From contig JAHDEJ010000003.1 of NCBI GenBank assembly GCA_020628865.1, positions 175,159-214,235 of the forward strand: a stretch of 39,077 nucleotides of DNA, read 5' to 3'. The DNA comes from Acidimicrobiales bacterium (GTDB taxonomy: Bacteria; Actinomycetota; Acidimicrobiia; Acidimicrobiales; SHLQ01). The notes under the pieces were generated by a model. That model was given only the letters and a program-made list of their open reading frames with translations, was not told the DNA's origin and searched no databases. Below, one piece after another: positions 1 to 8,714 of this stretch; position 1 is the first letter of the stretch, and every line of letters begins with the position of its first letter. A program made the translations under genes and the position numbers.

Positions 1-25
1 AGGCACCTGAGAGCGGGAGGGCGGA

Positions 26-31
26 TAGGGT
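26..31 (+). promoter_or_regulatory. -10 box of rarA, leaderless type
   Basis: TAGGGT lies exactly six bases upstream of the GTG start of rarA and fits the actinobacterial -10 pattern TANNNT. This spacing puts transcription start on the G of the GTG, so the mRNA would have no leader and no Shine-Dalgarno. No -35 can be judged because the window begins 25 bases upstream. Confidence 0.55.
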
Positions 32-37
32 CGGGGC

Positions 38-1354
38 GTGACTGACCTGTTCGCTGCTGCCGCCGAGGTTCGCCAACAACAGAGTGCGCCGCTGGCCGAC
101 CGGCTGCGCCCGATCCGGCTCGACGACATCGTCGGCCAGGAACACCTGCTGGCCCCGGGCCGGCCGCTGCGCAGCCTCATCGAGAGCGACACGCTCGGCT
201 CCGTCATCTTCTGGGGCCCGCCAGGCACCGGCAAGACCACCCTCGCCCGCGTCATCGCCCGAACCACGGAGCGCTGGTTCGAGCAGCTCTCGGCCGTGAG
301 CGCGTCCGTCAAGGACGTGCGCCAGGTGCTCGCACAGGCATCCGATCGGCTCGGCCAACACGGGCAGGGCACCATCCTGTTCCTCGACGAGGTGCACCGA
401 TTCAACAAGTCGCAGCAGGATGCCCTCCTCCCCGGTGTCGAGAACGGACTCATCACGCTCATCGGTGCCACCACCGAGAACCCGAACTTCGAGGTCAATG
501 CCGCCCTCCGCAGCCGATCCACGCTCTTCCGGCTGGAACCGCTCGGGCCCGAGGCGCTCCACGGGCTCATCGAGCGCGGCCTCGACGCCGAGTCCATCAG
601 CGCCTCCGAGGACGCCGTACAGCTGTTGATCGACCGCAGCGGCGGCGACGGACGCCAGGTGCTCACCGCCCTCGGCGTCGCGGCGGCCATCGCCAAGCAG
701 CAGCAGAGCGCAATCGAACTCGATCACATCGAAGCTGCGCTGGGCACGAAGGCCATCCGTTACGGCCGCGATGATCACTACGACGTCATCAGCGCATTCA
801 TCAAGAGCATCCGGGGCAGCGACGTCGACGCCGGCCTCTACTGGCTCGCCCGAATGCTCGATGCGGGGGAGTCGGCCCGGTTCATCGCCCGTCGCCTCGT
901 CATCCTGGCGTCGGAGGACATCGGCATGGCCGACCCCATGTCGCTCATCATCGCCGACGCAACAGCGCGGGCCGTCGAGTTCGTGGGCCTCCCCGAAGCT
1001 CAGCTCAACCTCGCCCAGGCCGTCATCCATCTCGCCACCGCTCCGAAGTCCAACACGGTGACGACGGCGATCTTCGCCGCGAAGGAAGCGGCCCGGGGTG
1101 CTGGCACCGGAGAGGTACCCAAACACCTGCGTGATGCGCACTACCAGGGAGCCGCCGGCCTGGGCCACGGAACCGGCTACGCGTACCCCCACACACATGA
1201 GGCAGGATGGGTTGCCCAGGAGTATCGCCCCGCGGAGGTCGCGGATCAGGTGTACTACAAACCATCGGGTCACGGCGCCGAGCCGGCCCGATGGGACCGC
1301 TGGAAGAAGGATCGAGGCGGAGAAGATGCCGAAACGACTGTTCTGGATGAGTAG
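38..1354 (+). CDS. rarA: replication-associated recombination protein A (AAA+ ATPase, MgsA/RarA)
   Basis: RarA is an AAA+ ATPase related to clamp loaders that acts at stalled replication forks. The 438-residue product has Walker A GPPGTGKTT (residues 60-68), Walker B ILFLDEVH with D117 and E118, sensor 1 GATTENPNF near residue 143, and an arginine-finger stretch ALRSRSTLF. The C-terminal half carries the family's SDVDAGLYWLARML and ASEDIGMADP motifs. Length is normal. The GTG start is supported by the motif beginning near residue 20 and by a -10 box six bases upstream. The end overlaps the next gene by 29 bases, which suggests coupled translation. RarA-like genes sit near alaS in other actinobacteria. 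Identification is firm. Confidence 0.95.
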   Translation: MTDLFAAAAEVRQQQSAPLADRLRPIRLDDIVGQEHLLAPGRPLRSLIESDTLGSVIFWGPPGTGKTTLARVIARTTERWFEQLSAVSASVKDVRQVLAQASDRLGQHGQGTILFLDEVHRFNKSQQDALLPGVENGLITLIGATTENPNFEVNAALRSRSTLFRLEPLGPEALHGLIERGLDAESISASEDAVQLLIDRSGGDGRQVLTALGVAAAIAKQQQSAIELDHIEAALGTKAIRYGRDDHYDVISAFIKSIRGSDVDAGLYWLARMLDAGESARFIARRLVILASEDIGMADPMSLIIADATARAVEFVGLPEAQLNLAQAVIHLATAPKSNTVTTAIFAAKEAARGAGTGEVPKHLRDAHYQGAAGLGHGTGYAYPHTHEAGWVAQEYRPAEVADQVYYKPSGHGAEPARWDRWKKDRGGEDAETTVLDE

Positions 1355-1670
1355 CGGCTACGCCGCTGGCGCTGCGTCGAGCTGGTGGATGCAGCGCAAA
1401 GTGAGGCGCACGGCCGAGAAGATGCTGCCCGCAGCCATTCGCAACGAGGTGACGAACCGGGTCACCGAAGCGTCGGGCCGCGCCTTCGAGAAGGCGACGA
1501 GCAACCCGGCCGCAGAGCAGGCGAAGAAGGCCTGGCGCCAGGTTCGCCCCGAGATCGATCTGACCGACACGGCCCCGGAACCGCCCACGCTCGAACTGCT
1601 CGACGGCGGCCTGGCCGAAGACTCGACGCTCAGCAGAATCCGGGAACGGGCTCGACGCGTCCGAAGCTGA
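1326..1670 (+). CDS. small hypothetical protein, probably membrane-anchored (DUF6167-like)
   Basis: This 114-residue protein lies between rarA and alaS. It starts inside the end of rarA, with the purine-rich GAGGCGGAG just upstream acting as a possible ribosome site. The N-terminus RLFWMSSGYAAGAASSWWM is hydrophobic with aromatics and is followed by basic RKVRR. A long helical region rich in Ala, Glu, Lys and Arg comes next, then an acidic and a basic tail. The pattern recalls the small DUF6167-type proteins found just before alaS in Streptomyces and relatives; that is recall, not a search. No catalytic motif is visible. An upstream start near 1098 would overlap rarA for 257 bases and is unlikely. 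Function is unknown; I infer a single-pass inner-membrane protein with a cytoplasmic helical tail. Confidence 0.7.
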   Translation: MPKRLFWMSSGYAAGAASSWWMQRKVRRTAEKMLPAAIRNEVTNRVTEASGRAFEKATSNPAAEQAKKAWRQVRPEIDLTDTAPEPPTLELLDGGLAEDSTLSRIRERARRVRS

Positions 1671-1702
1671 CACCGAGCCGACCAGCCGCGAATCCGCAGC
1701 GA

Positions 1703-1708
1703 TAGACT
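1703..1708 (+). promoter_or_regulatory. -10 box upstream of alaS
   Basis: TAGACT lies nine bases upstream of the alaS ATG. It fits TANNNT, and transcription would start two to four bases before the ATG, giving an almost leaderless mRNA. No Shine-Dalgarno is visible. No clear -35 is seen. Confidence 0.45.
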
Positions 1709-1717
1709 CTGCGTCCC

Positions 1718-4285
1718 ATGGATGCAAAAGAAGTACGTCGCCGATTCACCGAATTCTTCACCTCTCGCGGCCACGAAGCCGTCGCATCGGCGAGCATCAT
1801 CCCCCACGACGACACCCTGCTGTTCACCAACTCGGGCATGGTGCCGTTCAAGCCCTTCTTCCAAGGCACTGAGGTGGCGCCGTACAAGCGAGCCACCACC
1901 GTGCAGAAGTGTGTCCGCGCCGGCGGCAAGCACAACGACCTCGACGAGGTCGGTCGCACGGCCCGCCATCTCACGTTCTTCGAGATGATGGGCAACTTCA
2001 GCTTCGGTGACTACTTCAAGGAGGACGCCATCCCGTTCGCCTGGGAGCTGCTCACCGAAGTGTTCGGGCTCGACAAGGACCGGCTCTGGATCACCTGTCA
2101 CCTCACCGACGACGAAGCCGAAGAGATCTGGGCGACGAAGGTGGGCGTCCCGCGCGATCGCATCCAGCGCCTGGACGAAGACAACTGGTGGCGCATGGCC
2201 GACACCGGCCCGAACGGCCCCTGCTCCGAGATCTTCTTCGACCTGGGCCCGGAGTACGGCCCGGAGGGCGGCCCCGAGAACCCCGAGGCAGATGCTCGCT
2301 ACGTCGAAATCTGGAACCTCGTGTTCATGCAGTTCGATCAGCAGCCGGACGGCGAACAGATCCCGCTGCCGAAACCCTCGATCGACACCGGCGCCGGCCT
2401 GGAACGCATCCTGACCGTCCTGCAGGGTGTCGGGTCCGTCTGGGAGACCGACGAGTTCGTGAAGCTGCTGGCGAAGGCCTCGCAGCTCTCCGGAGTCGCC
2501 GACGGCGACGACCCGAAGACCGACGTGTCGCTGCGCATCCTCGCCGATCACGCCCGCTCGACCACCTTCATGATCAACGACGGCGTCTTCCCGTCCAACG
2601 AGGACCGCGGCTACGTGCTGCGCCGCATCATGCGACGCGCCATCCGCCACGCCTACCTCCTCGGCGTGCAAGACCCCGTTCTGCCCGAACTCGTCTCGAC
2701 CGTGGTCGAGATCATGGGCGACGACTATCCCGAGGTCCGCGAGAACGAGTCCAAGATCCGGGACATCGTCGAGCGCGAAGAGATCCGTTTCCGTCAGACG
2801 ATCGAGACCGGCCTGAACATTCTCGATTCCGAGATGGCCCAGCTCGATTCCGGCAGTGCGCTCCCGGGCGACGTCGCCTTCAAGCTCCACGACACGTTCG
2901 GGTTCCCCCTCGAACTCACCGAAGAGATCGTGGCCGAGCGCGGCGGCGAGGTCGACACGGACGGCTTCACGGCCGCGATGGAAGAACAGCGCACCCGGGC
3001 CCGCGCCGATCAGAAGGCCAAGGGCGGCGCCGTCGACGTGTCGCAGTTCGCTTCGCTCGCTGAGGCCAACGGCCCGACCGAGTTCGTCGGACGTGACGAA
3101 CTGATCGATGTCACCGCATCCGTGCTCTGGGCCGGCGACGAGGGCGTCGTCCTCGACCGCACACCCTTCTACGCCGAATCCGGTGGCCAGATCGGCGACA
3201 TCGGCACCATTGCCGGCCCGAACGGCACCGTGACCGTCACCGACACCACGTACGGCGTGCCCGGGCTACACCTGCACCATGTCGACGGAGCGCCCGCTGC
3301 GCTGGCTGTCGGCGACATGGTCACCGCCACGATCGACGTCGCTCGCCGTGATGCCATCCGCCGCAACCACACGGGCACCCACCTGCTCCACTCCGCATTG
3401 CGTCGGGTGTTGGGCGATCACGTCCAGCAGCAGGGTTCGTGGGTCGGCCCCGACCGTCTGCGGTTCGACTTCAGCCATTTCGAATCCGTCACGCAGGACC
3501 AGATCCGCGAGATCGAAGATCTGGTGAACGCCGACGTCCTCTCGAACCCGACCACCGAGCACGTCGAAATGTCGATGGACGCCGCCCGTGAACGTGGCGC
3601 TATCGCATTCTTCGGCGACAAGTACGGCGACGTCGTACGCGTGCTCGACGCCGGCCCCAACTCGGTCGAACTGTGCGGCGGCACCCACGTGTCCGCCCTT
3701 GGCGACATCGGCCCGCTGAAGATCCTGTCGGAGAGCTCGATCGGTTCGAACATCCGACGGGTCGAGGCCGTGACCGGGACGGCGACGATCGACATCCTCC
3801 GCGACGAGGAAACCACGATCGCCAAGGCCGCTGACCTCGTCGGAGTCCCGGTGGACGACGTCCTCATGGGCATCGAACGTCGGATGACGGAGCTCGCGGA
3901 CCTCCGCAAAGAACTGGCCGAAGCGAAGCGCGCCTCCGCGGTGGGCCGAGCCGACGACCTGGCTGCCGGCGCCGTCGACGGCGTGGTGATCGCCCGCATC
4001 GACGACCTCGATCGGGACTCGCTGCGCGACCTCGCACTCGCCATTCGAGACAAGGGAGCCACCGGCGTGGCGCTCGGCGCAGCGCTCGAAGCCGGTGGCG
4101 TCGCACTCGTTGCCGCCGTCACGGACGACTCGCCCCTGCACGCAGGGGAGTGGATCGCCGATGCCGCAAAGCTCGTCGGCGGTGGCGGCAAGAAGAGCCC
4201 CGATGTCTCGGTCGCCGGTGGCCGCGACCCCGAACAGCTCGATGCAGCCCTCGACCTCATCCGGGCCGCTGCCGGAATCGGCTGA
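1718..4285 (+). CDS. alaS: alanine--tRNA ligase
   Basis: AlaS is the class II synthetase that charges tRNA-Ala with alanine. The 855-residue product begins with the family N-terminus (RRRFTEFFTSRGHE), then motif 1 region LLFTNSGMVPFKPFF and the TFFEMMGNFSFGDYFK block. The editing domain carries the zinc ligands H551 and H555 (HTGTHLLH) and C653 and H657 (CGGTH). A C-terminal coiled-coil/C-Ala domain ends in VGGGGKKSPDVSVAGG, typical of the family. All key residues are present. The stop is one base before the ruvX start, so alaS-ruvX-mltG form an operon. A -10 box lies just upstream. Confidence 0.98.
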   Translation: MDAKEVRRRFTEFFTSRGHEAVASASIIPHDDTLLFTNSGMVPFKPFFQGTEVAPYKRATTVQKCVRAGGKHNDLDEVGRTARHLTFFEMMGNFSFGDYFKEDAIPFAWELLTEVFGLDKDRLWITCHLTDDEAEEIWATKVGVPRDRIQRLDEDNWWRMADTGPNGPCSEIFFDLGPEYGPEGGPENPEADARYVEIWNLVFMQFDQQPDGEQIPLPKPSIDTGAGLERILTVLQGVGSVWETDEFVKLLAKASQLSGVADGDDPKTDVSLRILADHARSTTFMINDGVFPSNEDRGYVLRRIMRRAIRHAYLLGVQDPVLPELVSTVVEIMGDDYPEVRENESKIRDIVEREEIRFRQTIETGLNILDSEMAQLDSGSALPGDVAFKLHDTFGFPLELTEEIVAERGGEVDTDGFTAAMEEQRTRARADQKAKGGAVDVSQFASLAEANGPTEFVGRDELIDVTASVLWAGDEGVVLDRTPFYAESGGQIGDIGTIAGPNGTVTVTDTTYGVPGLHLHHVDGAPAALAVGDMVTATIDVARRDAIRRNHTGTHLLHSALRRVLGDHVQQQGSWVGPDRLRFDFSHFESVTQDQIREIEDLVNADVLSNPTTEHVEMSMDAARERGAIAFFGDKYGDVVRVLDAGPNSVELCGGTHVSALGDIGPLKILSESSIGSNIRRVEAVTGTATIDILRDEETTIAKAADLVGVPVDDVLMGIERRMTELADLRKELAEAKRASAVGRADDLAAGAVDGVVIARIDDLDRDSLRDLALAIRDKGATGVALGAALEAGGVALVAAVTDDSPLHAGEWIADAAKLVGGGGKKSPDVSVAGGRDPEQLDAALDLIRAAAGIG

Positions 4286-4286
4286 C

Positions 4287-4718
4287 ATGACCGACCGACC
4301 GGGGAGAGCCCTCGGGCTCGACCTCGGCACCGTCCGCATCGGCGTGGCGGTGAGCGACGATGCCCGCACGGTGGCCACGCCCCTCGAAGTCATCGACCGA
4401 CGAGACCGACAGAAGGCCGACCGGCAGCTGGCGGATCTGATCGAGGAATGGGAGATCTCCATCATCGTGGCGGGCCTGCCCTTGCATCTCAACGGCTCAA
4501 AGGGCGCCACGGTCGGGTTCGTCGAGAAGGAGATTCGTCGGTTGGGTGCCACCCTTGCGGCCCCCATCGTCACCTACGATGAGCGCCTGACCAGTGTCAC
4601 CGCTCATCGTTCGCTGTCGGAGCAGAACCTTTCGGCCCGGGAGCAGCGAAACGTGGTGGACATGGTTGCCGCGGCGGTGATCCTGCAGGGTTGGATGGAG
4701 TCCACACACGATGACTGA
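4287..4718 (+). CDS. ruvX: Holliday junction resolvase-like RuvX/YqgF (pre-16S rRNA nuclease)
   Basis: RuvX/YqgF is an RNase H-fold nuclease involved in 5'-end maturation of 16S rRNA and once proposed as a Holliday-junction resolvase. The 143-residue product shows LGLDLGTVRIGVAVSD with the first catalytic Asp, then VAGLPLHLNGSKG, TYDERLTS with the catalytic Glu, and DMVAAAVILQGWME with the last Asp. I start at the ATG one base after the alaS stop, because residues upstream of it do not resemble the family. It overlaps mltG by eight bases. The alaS-ruvX-mltG-aroE order matches other actinobacteria. Confidence 0.93.
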   Translation: MTDRPGRALGLDLGTVRIGVAVSDDARTVATPLEVIDRRDRQKADRQLADLIEEWEISIIVAGLPLHLNGSKGATVGFVEKEIRRLGATLAAPIVTYDERLTSVTAHRSLSEQNLSAREQRNVVDMVAAAVILQGWMESTHDD

Positions 4719-6183
4719 CGAGCGAAACGACGAGCCGGAGGCGTCCGGGGTCGATCGGCTGTTGAGCCGGTTCGGGACCGTGCCCGTGGATCCGAATCGC
4801 ACGCCCCCCGGTCCGCGCCCGAACGGCGACGGCCTGGAGCGCCCGAAGCCGGGCCCCCGGCCGAGGCCGCAACCCCAACGACAGCCGCAGGAGGCTCGGG
4901 TGCCCGCAGCCAGCGGTGCCGCGCCTGCAGGGGCGCCCACGTCGCTGTTCTCCGAGCCGCACGACGATGTCTTCGGCGAAGCCGTGCCTGCGGTACTGGA
5001 GCCCACGCCAACCGTCTCCGTGTTCGAGGACCCCGTCGTCGAGCCCCGAGAGGTCATCGACCGTCGCGACTGGGTTCGCATGCCCCGACGCACCGGACCC
5101 CTCTTCCGCTTTCTCGCCGTGGCCTTCGTGCTCGGGCTCGCCGTCTCGTTCGTCTTCACACGCGTCACCGGCTGGTACGACGACCAGATCGACCCGCCGG
5201 GCGAACCGGGCGCCTCCGTCGAGTTCGCCATTCCATCCGGGGCGACCGCCAACGACGTCACACAGGGCCTCTTCGCCGAGGGCGTCATCGCGAACCCGAC
5301 GCTCTTCCGGTACTGGTTGGGCGACAACTTCGACGGTGAGTTCCAGGCCGGCGACTACTCCTGTCTGCAGACCGACATGTCGTTCGACGAAGCGCTCGCC
5401 TGTCTGGACGGTGTGGGCCCGCTGCCACCGCAGTTCTTCTCCATCACGATTCCCGAGGGTCTCACGCTCGATCAGATGATCTCCGTGTTGACTCGGGAGA
5501 ACCCGGCCTTCAGCCGCGCCGACCTCGAGCGTGACCTGCAGGCGACCCTGGTGAGCGTCGGCATCGAAGGCGTTCCCGCCGGCCCGTTCCCGGAGTCCCC
5601 GGACCCGACGGGCAGTGGCAAGGAGGGGCTGCTCTTCCCGGCCACCTACCAGATCGATGAGAAGAAGGCCGACGACACGCTCGACATCCTGATCCGCATG
5701 GCGGACACGATGGAGCAGAAGTTCATCGAGGCCGAAAGCGCCGGACGGTCGCCCATCATCGACGAACTCGGACTCAGCGATTATCAGGTGCTGATCATCG
5801 CATCGCTCATCGAGGAGGAGTACCGAATCCCCGAGGATCAAGGTCGTATCTCGCGCGTGATCTACAACCGGCTCGCGAACCGCTGGAGCCTCGGCATCGA
5901 CGCCACCTCCTGTTACGCCGCACAGAAGTCCTGCGCCGACCTCACCGTGGACGACCTGGCGAGCACGTCGCCGTGGAACACGCGAAACCTCGACAACATC
6001 AATCTGCCGCCAACGCCGATCGCGTCGCCCAGCGAATCCTCGATCCGTGCAGCGCTCAACCCGGAAGCGGGACCGTGGTTCTACTACGTCCTCACCGGTG
6101 AGGACGGCAGTCACACGTTCGCCGAGACGGACGCCGAGTTCCAGGCAGCCAAGGCGATCTGCATCGAAAAGGGCCTCTGCTGA
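4711..6183 (+). CDS. mltG: endolytic murein transglycosylase MltG (YceG-like)
   Basis: MltG is an inner-membrane lytic transglycosylase that cuts nascent glycan strands. The 490-residue product has a cytoplasmic tail of about 125 residues rich in Pro, Arg and Gln, one membrane helix near residues 131-150, then the extracytoplasmic YceG domain. Family motifs are EGLLFPATYQI (305-315), the catalytic ASLIEEE with E368, VIYNRL, and the closing SPWNTR and LPPTPIASPS. Two cysteine pairs, C218/C231 and C401/C408, lie outside the membrane and could form disulfides; I do not expect these in the E. coli enzyme. The second pair sits in a short insertion after the IDATS motif. The long tail is common in actinobacterial MltG. 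It overlaps ruvX by eight bases. Confidence 0.94.
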   Translation: MTDERNDEPEASGVDRLLSRFGTVPVDPNRTPPGPRPNGDGLERPKPGPRPRPQPQRQPQEARVPAASGAAPAGAPTSLFSEPHDDVFGEAVPAVLEPTPTVSVFEDPVVEPREVIDRRDWVRMPRRTGPLFRFLAVAFVLGLAVSFVFTRVTGWYDDQIDPPGEPGASVEFAIPSGATANDVTQGLFAEGVIANPTLFRYWLGDNFDGEFQAGDYSCLQTDMSFDEALACLDGVGPLPPQFFSITIPEGLTLDQMISVLTRENPAFSRADLERDLQATLVSVGIEGVPAGPFPESPDPTGSGKEGLLFPATYQIDEKKADDTLDILIRMADTMEQKFIEAESAGRSPIIDELGLSDYQVLIIASLIEEEYRIPEDQGRISRVIYNRLANRWSLGIDATSCYAAQKSCADLTVDDLASTSPWNTRNLDNINLPPTPIASPSESSIRAALNPEAGPWFYYVLTGEDGSHTFAETDAEFQAAKAICIEKGLC

Positions 6184-6197
6184 CCTCCGGGCACACG

Positions 6198-7004
6198 TTG
6201 CTCGCCGGAGTGATCGGTTGGCCCGTCACGCACTCGCGGTCCCCAGCCATTCACACGGCGGCAGCCGAGGCGACCGGTGCCGACCTGGTGTACGTCGCGT
6301 TCCCGGTCGCGCCGACGGACACCGAGGCGGCGGTCGATGCGATGCGCACCCTCGGTCTTCGTGGTCTCTCGGTGACGATGCCGCACAAAGAACTCGTCCT
6401 CCCGCACCTCGACGCCTTGACCGACGCGGCGCAGGCCCTCGGAGCGGTGAACTGCATCACGAACACGGACGGCCGCCTCGTGGGCGACAACACGGACGGC
6501 GAGGGCTTCGTCCTCGGGCTGCAACACGACAGCGGCCGCACCATCGAGGGCCGGCACGTGGTGGTCGTGGGTGCCGGTGGCGCGGCCCGCGCGATCGTTC
6601 GCGCCTGCGCGCAGGCCGGTGCCGCCACGGTGACGGTGCTCAACCGCACCGCCGAGCGAGCCGAGGCCGCCGCTGCGATGGCGGGGGAGGTCGGCCGGGC
6701 CAACGACCCGACTGCGCTCGCCACCGCCGACATCGTCGTGAACGCGACACCGTGCGGCATGGCGGGCACCGATCACTCCGATCGCCTTCCCTTCGATGTG
6801 GACGCAACCGCTCCGCATGCAGAGGTCGTCGACATCGTCTACAACCCCCGGCTGACCCCACTCCTGGCCGCCGCGCGGCAGTCCGACCGGATCGCGTACG
6901 GGGGCCTCTCGATGCTCGCCGGACAGGCCGCCGCCCAGTTCACCTCGTGGACCGGCCTTCAGGCCCCGCTGCCCACGCTGATGGCGGCGGCAATCGGCGA
7001 CTGA
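6198..7004 (+). CDS. aroE: shikimate dehydrogenase (NADP+)
   Basis: AroE reduces 3-dehydroshikimate to shikimate in aromatic amino acid synthesis. The 268-residue product has the substrate motif SRSP (residues 13-16), catalytic K64 in MPHKE, D100 in GDNTDGEGF, the NADP loop GAGGAARAI near residue 126 and NRTAERAE, which favours NADP. The C-terminus GGLSMLAGQAAAQF is standard. I use the TTG start 14 bases after the mltG stop because it gives the usual short lead into GVIGWPVTHS; GTG at 6210 is possible. No strong ribosome site is seen, consistent with coupling to mltG. Confidence 0.95.
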   Translation: MLAGVIGWPVTHSRSPAIHTAAAEATGADLVYVAFPVAPTDTEAAVDAMRTLGLRGLSVTMPHKELVLPHLDALTDAAQALGAVNCITNTDGRLVGDNTDGEGFVLGLQHDSGRTIEGRHVVVVGAGGAARAIVRACAQAGAATVTVLNRTAERAEAAAAMAGEVGRANDPTALATADIVVNATPCGMAGTDHSDRLPFDVDATAPHAEVVDIVYNPRLTPLLAAARQSDRIAYGGLSMLAGQAAAQFTSWTGLQAPLPTLMAAAIGD

Positions 7005-7093
7005 GACTCTGCGTCCCAACCTGTTGAATTTTGCTCAGAGGGGCCGATTGACCTCGTAGGCCCACTCGCTGCACTACGGGAGTCCACTTCGCC
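7005..7093 (+). other. intergenic leader before the DUF4388 gene
   Basis: This 89-base AT-richer gap separates aroE from the DUF4388 gene. A ribosome-site candidate GGGAG lies at 7078-7082, eleven bases before the ATG, which is rather far. TTGAAT (7024-7029) and TTGACC (7048-7053) resemble -35 boxes, but no well-spaced TANNNT follows either, so I do not assign a promoter. No terminator hairpin is visible. Confidence 0.35.
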
Positions 7094-8713
7094 ATGTCCC
7101 TTCAAGGCACCCTCAGAACCCTCGGCATCACCGAGGTCCTTGAGTTCCTCGCAGACCGTTCTGCGACCGGACGTCTCGACATCACCGCCGACTCCGGTTC
7201 GGCCACCTACTGGATGTTGCGCGGCGAAGTCGCCGAAGTCGACTACGAGTTCGAGCGCGAGTCGGGCGTCGACGCCGCCGAATCGACCTACTACGCATTG
7301 AGCGAACTCGACGGCACGTTCTTCTTCGATGAAGGTGAAGCGCCCGAACACGGCACGCCGACCGAATCGGTCGCCGACGTGCTCGGTCGTACCGCGGACA
7401 CTGCCGAAGGTTGGTCGTTGGTCGAGGAGCAGATTCCGACGCCGCAACATCAGCTGATTCGTTCCGACGCGCTCGACGGATCCGTCACCATCGAGCCGGC
7501 GTGGTGGCGCGCCCTCGACGCCATCGGATCCGGCTGCTCCTCGCGAGCGCTCGCAGAGAGCCTCGGCATGCGAGCACTCGCCGCGTCGACCATGGCCGCC
7601 GACATGGCCCGGGTCGGCCTGATCGTCGTCGACGAGCCCGTCGCCGACGACGCACCAGCTTCCGTTGCCGAACCGACGAGCTTCGACGAAGCGCCGGTTG
7701 AGCCCGAACCGATGCCCGAACCGCCGGTCGAGTTCTCGGTGGCGCCCATCACTGAGGACGAGCCTGCCTCCGCACCGGCCGGCATGTCCTTTGGAACCGA
7801 CTCGGGCGCCGAGGCGTTCGAACCACAGCCCGATTCGTTCTCCGTCGCTCCAGAACCCGCAATGGCAGCACCCGTTGCAGAAGCACCCGCCGCCGCCCCA
7901 GAGGCATGGGACACGGCACCCGAGGTACCGACAATCGCCGAGCCTGAGCCCGCCCCCACCTGGGACGCCGCTCCGGCCGAACCGGAAGCGCCCACGTCGT
8001 GGGACGCACCACCGGCGGCGCCTGCCCCAGAGGCTGCACCCGCCGGCTGGGACGCCACGCCCGAACCCGAGGCTGCTGCCTGGGACACCCCTGCGCCTGC
8101 TCCTGAGCCGGCTGCTGCCTGGGACACCCCGGAGCCGGTTGCCGAGCCTGCGGCCGCATGGCCGACCGCCGAGCCCGCACCGACGGCCCCGGAACCGGCA
8201 CCAGCCGCCGCTGCGAACGATGACGATGGGTGGGCCACAGACCACTCGGCTGCGCCTGCAGCCAGCGCACCGGCCGAAGCGAACGATGCCGCTGCCGCCC
8301 TCGCTTCCTGGGGAGCAGCCGCCGCAACGCCATCGATGGCGCCAGCCCCTGCACCCGCACCGGAACCGGTCGCCGCCGCTCCGGCCCACAACCCCTTCGC
8401 CGACCTCCCGACGGAGGCCGACCTCGCCGCACCGCCGCCACCTGCGCCCGCTCCGGCCCCGGTGATGGAGACCGCACCAGCAGGCGAACCGGCGTATCAG
8501 ACGCCGCCCACGCAAGCTGCCGTGTTCGGCTCTGCACCCCCGGCGCCGAGCCCGTACGCACCCGACGCCGCACCCATCGAGCCGGCGCCGATCGCGCCGC
8601 CGGTCGGCACGGTCGACGAGCTTGCGCCGTTGGCGGAACTCGACGACGTCGACGACGAAGACTTCGGAACCGACGACCGCAGCAGTGTGCTGAAGTTCCT
8701 GCGTCGGGACTGA
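7094..8713 (+). CDS. DUF4388 (PATAN-like) protein with a long Pro/Ala tail and Trp-Asp repeats
   Basis: The 539-residue protein has three parts. Residues 1-100 form a DUF4388 domain (SLQGTLRTLGITEVLEFLAD, then TGRLDI). This domain is found in bacterial signalling proteins, including PatA-like regulators; its biochemical role is not established. Residues 100-180 look like a helix-turn-helix or winged-helix unit (GCSSRALAESLGMRALAAS). Residues 185-525 are low-complexity Pro, Ala and Glu with Trp recurring every 11-18 residues, mostly as Trp-Asp. The last 12 residues, DRSSVLKFLRRD, are charged and distinct, like a binding peptide. There is no signal peptide or membrane helix. The gene is coupled to a prepilin peptidase one base downstream, which hints at type IV pilus-like or surface functions; this is inference from context. 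Confidence 0.8.
   Translation: MSLQGTLRTLGITEVLEFLADRSATGRLDITADSGSATYWMLRGEVAEVDYEFERESGVDAAESTYYALSELDGTFFFDEGEAPEHGTPTESVADVLGRTADTAEGWSLVEEQIPTPQHQLIRSDALDGSVTIEPAWWRALDAIGSGCSSRALAESLGMRALAASTMAADMARVGLIVVDEPVADDAPASVAEPTSFDEAPVEPEPMPEPPVEFSVAPITEDEPASAPAGMSFGTDSGAEAFEPQPDSFSVAPEPAMAAPVAEAPAAAPEAWDTAPEVPTIAEPEPAPTWDAAPAEPEAPTSWDAPPAAPAPEAAPAGWDATPEPEAAAWDTPAPAPEPAAAWDTPEPVAEPAAAWPTAEPAPTAPEPAPAAAANDDDGWATDHSAAPAASAPAEANDAAAALASWGAAAATPSMAPAPAPAPEPVAAAPAHNPFADLPTEADLAAPPPPAPAPAPVMETAPAGEPAYQTPPTQAAVFGSAPPAPSPYAPDAAPIEPAPIAPPVGTVDELAPLAELDDVDDEDFGTDDRSSVLKFLRRD
7907..8164 (+). repeat. degenerate Trp-Asp/Pro-Ala repeat coding region
   Basis: Seven tryptophans at protein residues 272, 290, 303, 319, 330, 343 and 356 are spaced 11-18 residues apart. 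Each sits in a unit like A-W-D-T/A-x-P-E-P-x-A. The DNA units are related but diverged, so this is an old expansion rather than a recent tandem duplication. Two more Trp (380, 406) follow in looser spacing. Confidence 0.7.
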
Positions 8714-8714
8714 C

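Noticed and set aside
1098-1325. Longer start for the hypothetical gene after rarA
   Set aside because: It would overlap rarA by 257 bases and the added residues look like a shadow of rarA; the ATG at 1326 has a ribosome-site-like stretch.
7004-7018. Fifteen-base exact repeat shared with 1704-1718 upstream of alaS
   Set aside because: A 15-mer match is expected about once by chance in 39 kb. The copy at 7004 overlaps the aroE stop and lacks the TAGACT hexamer, so I do not call it a repeated regulatory site.
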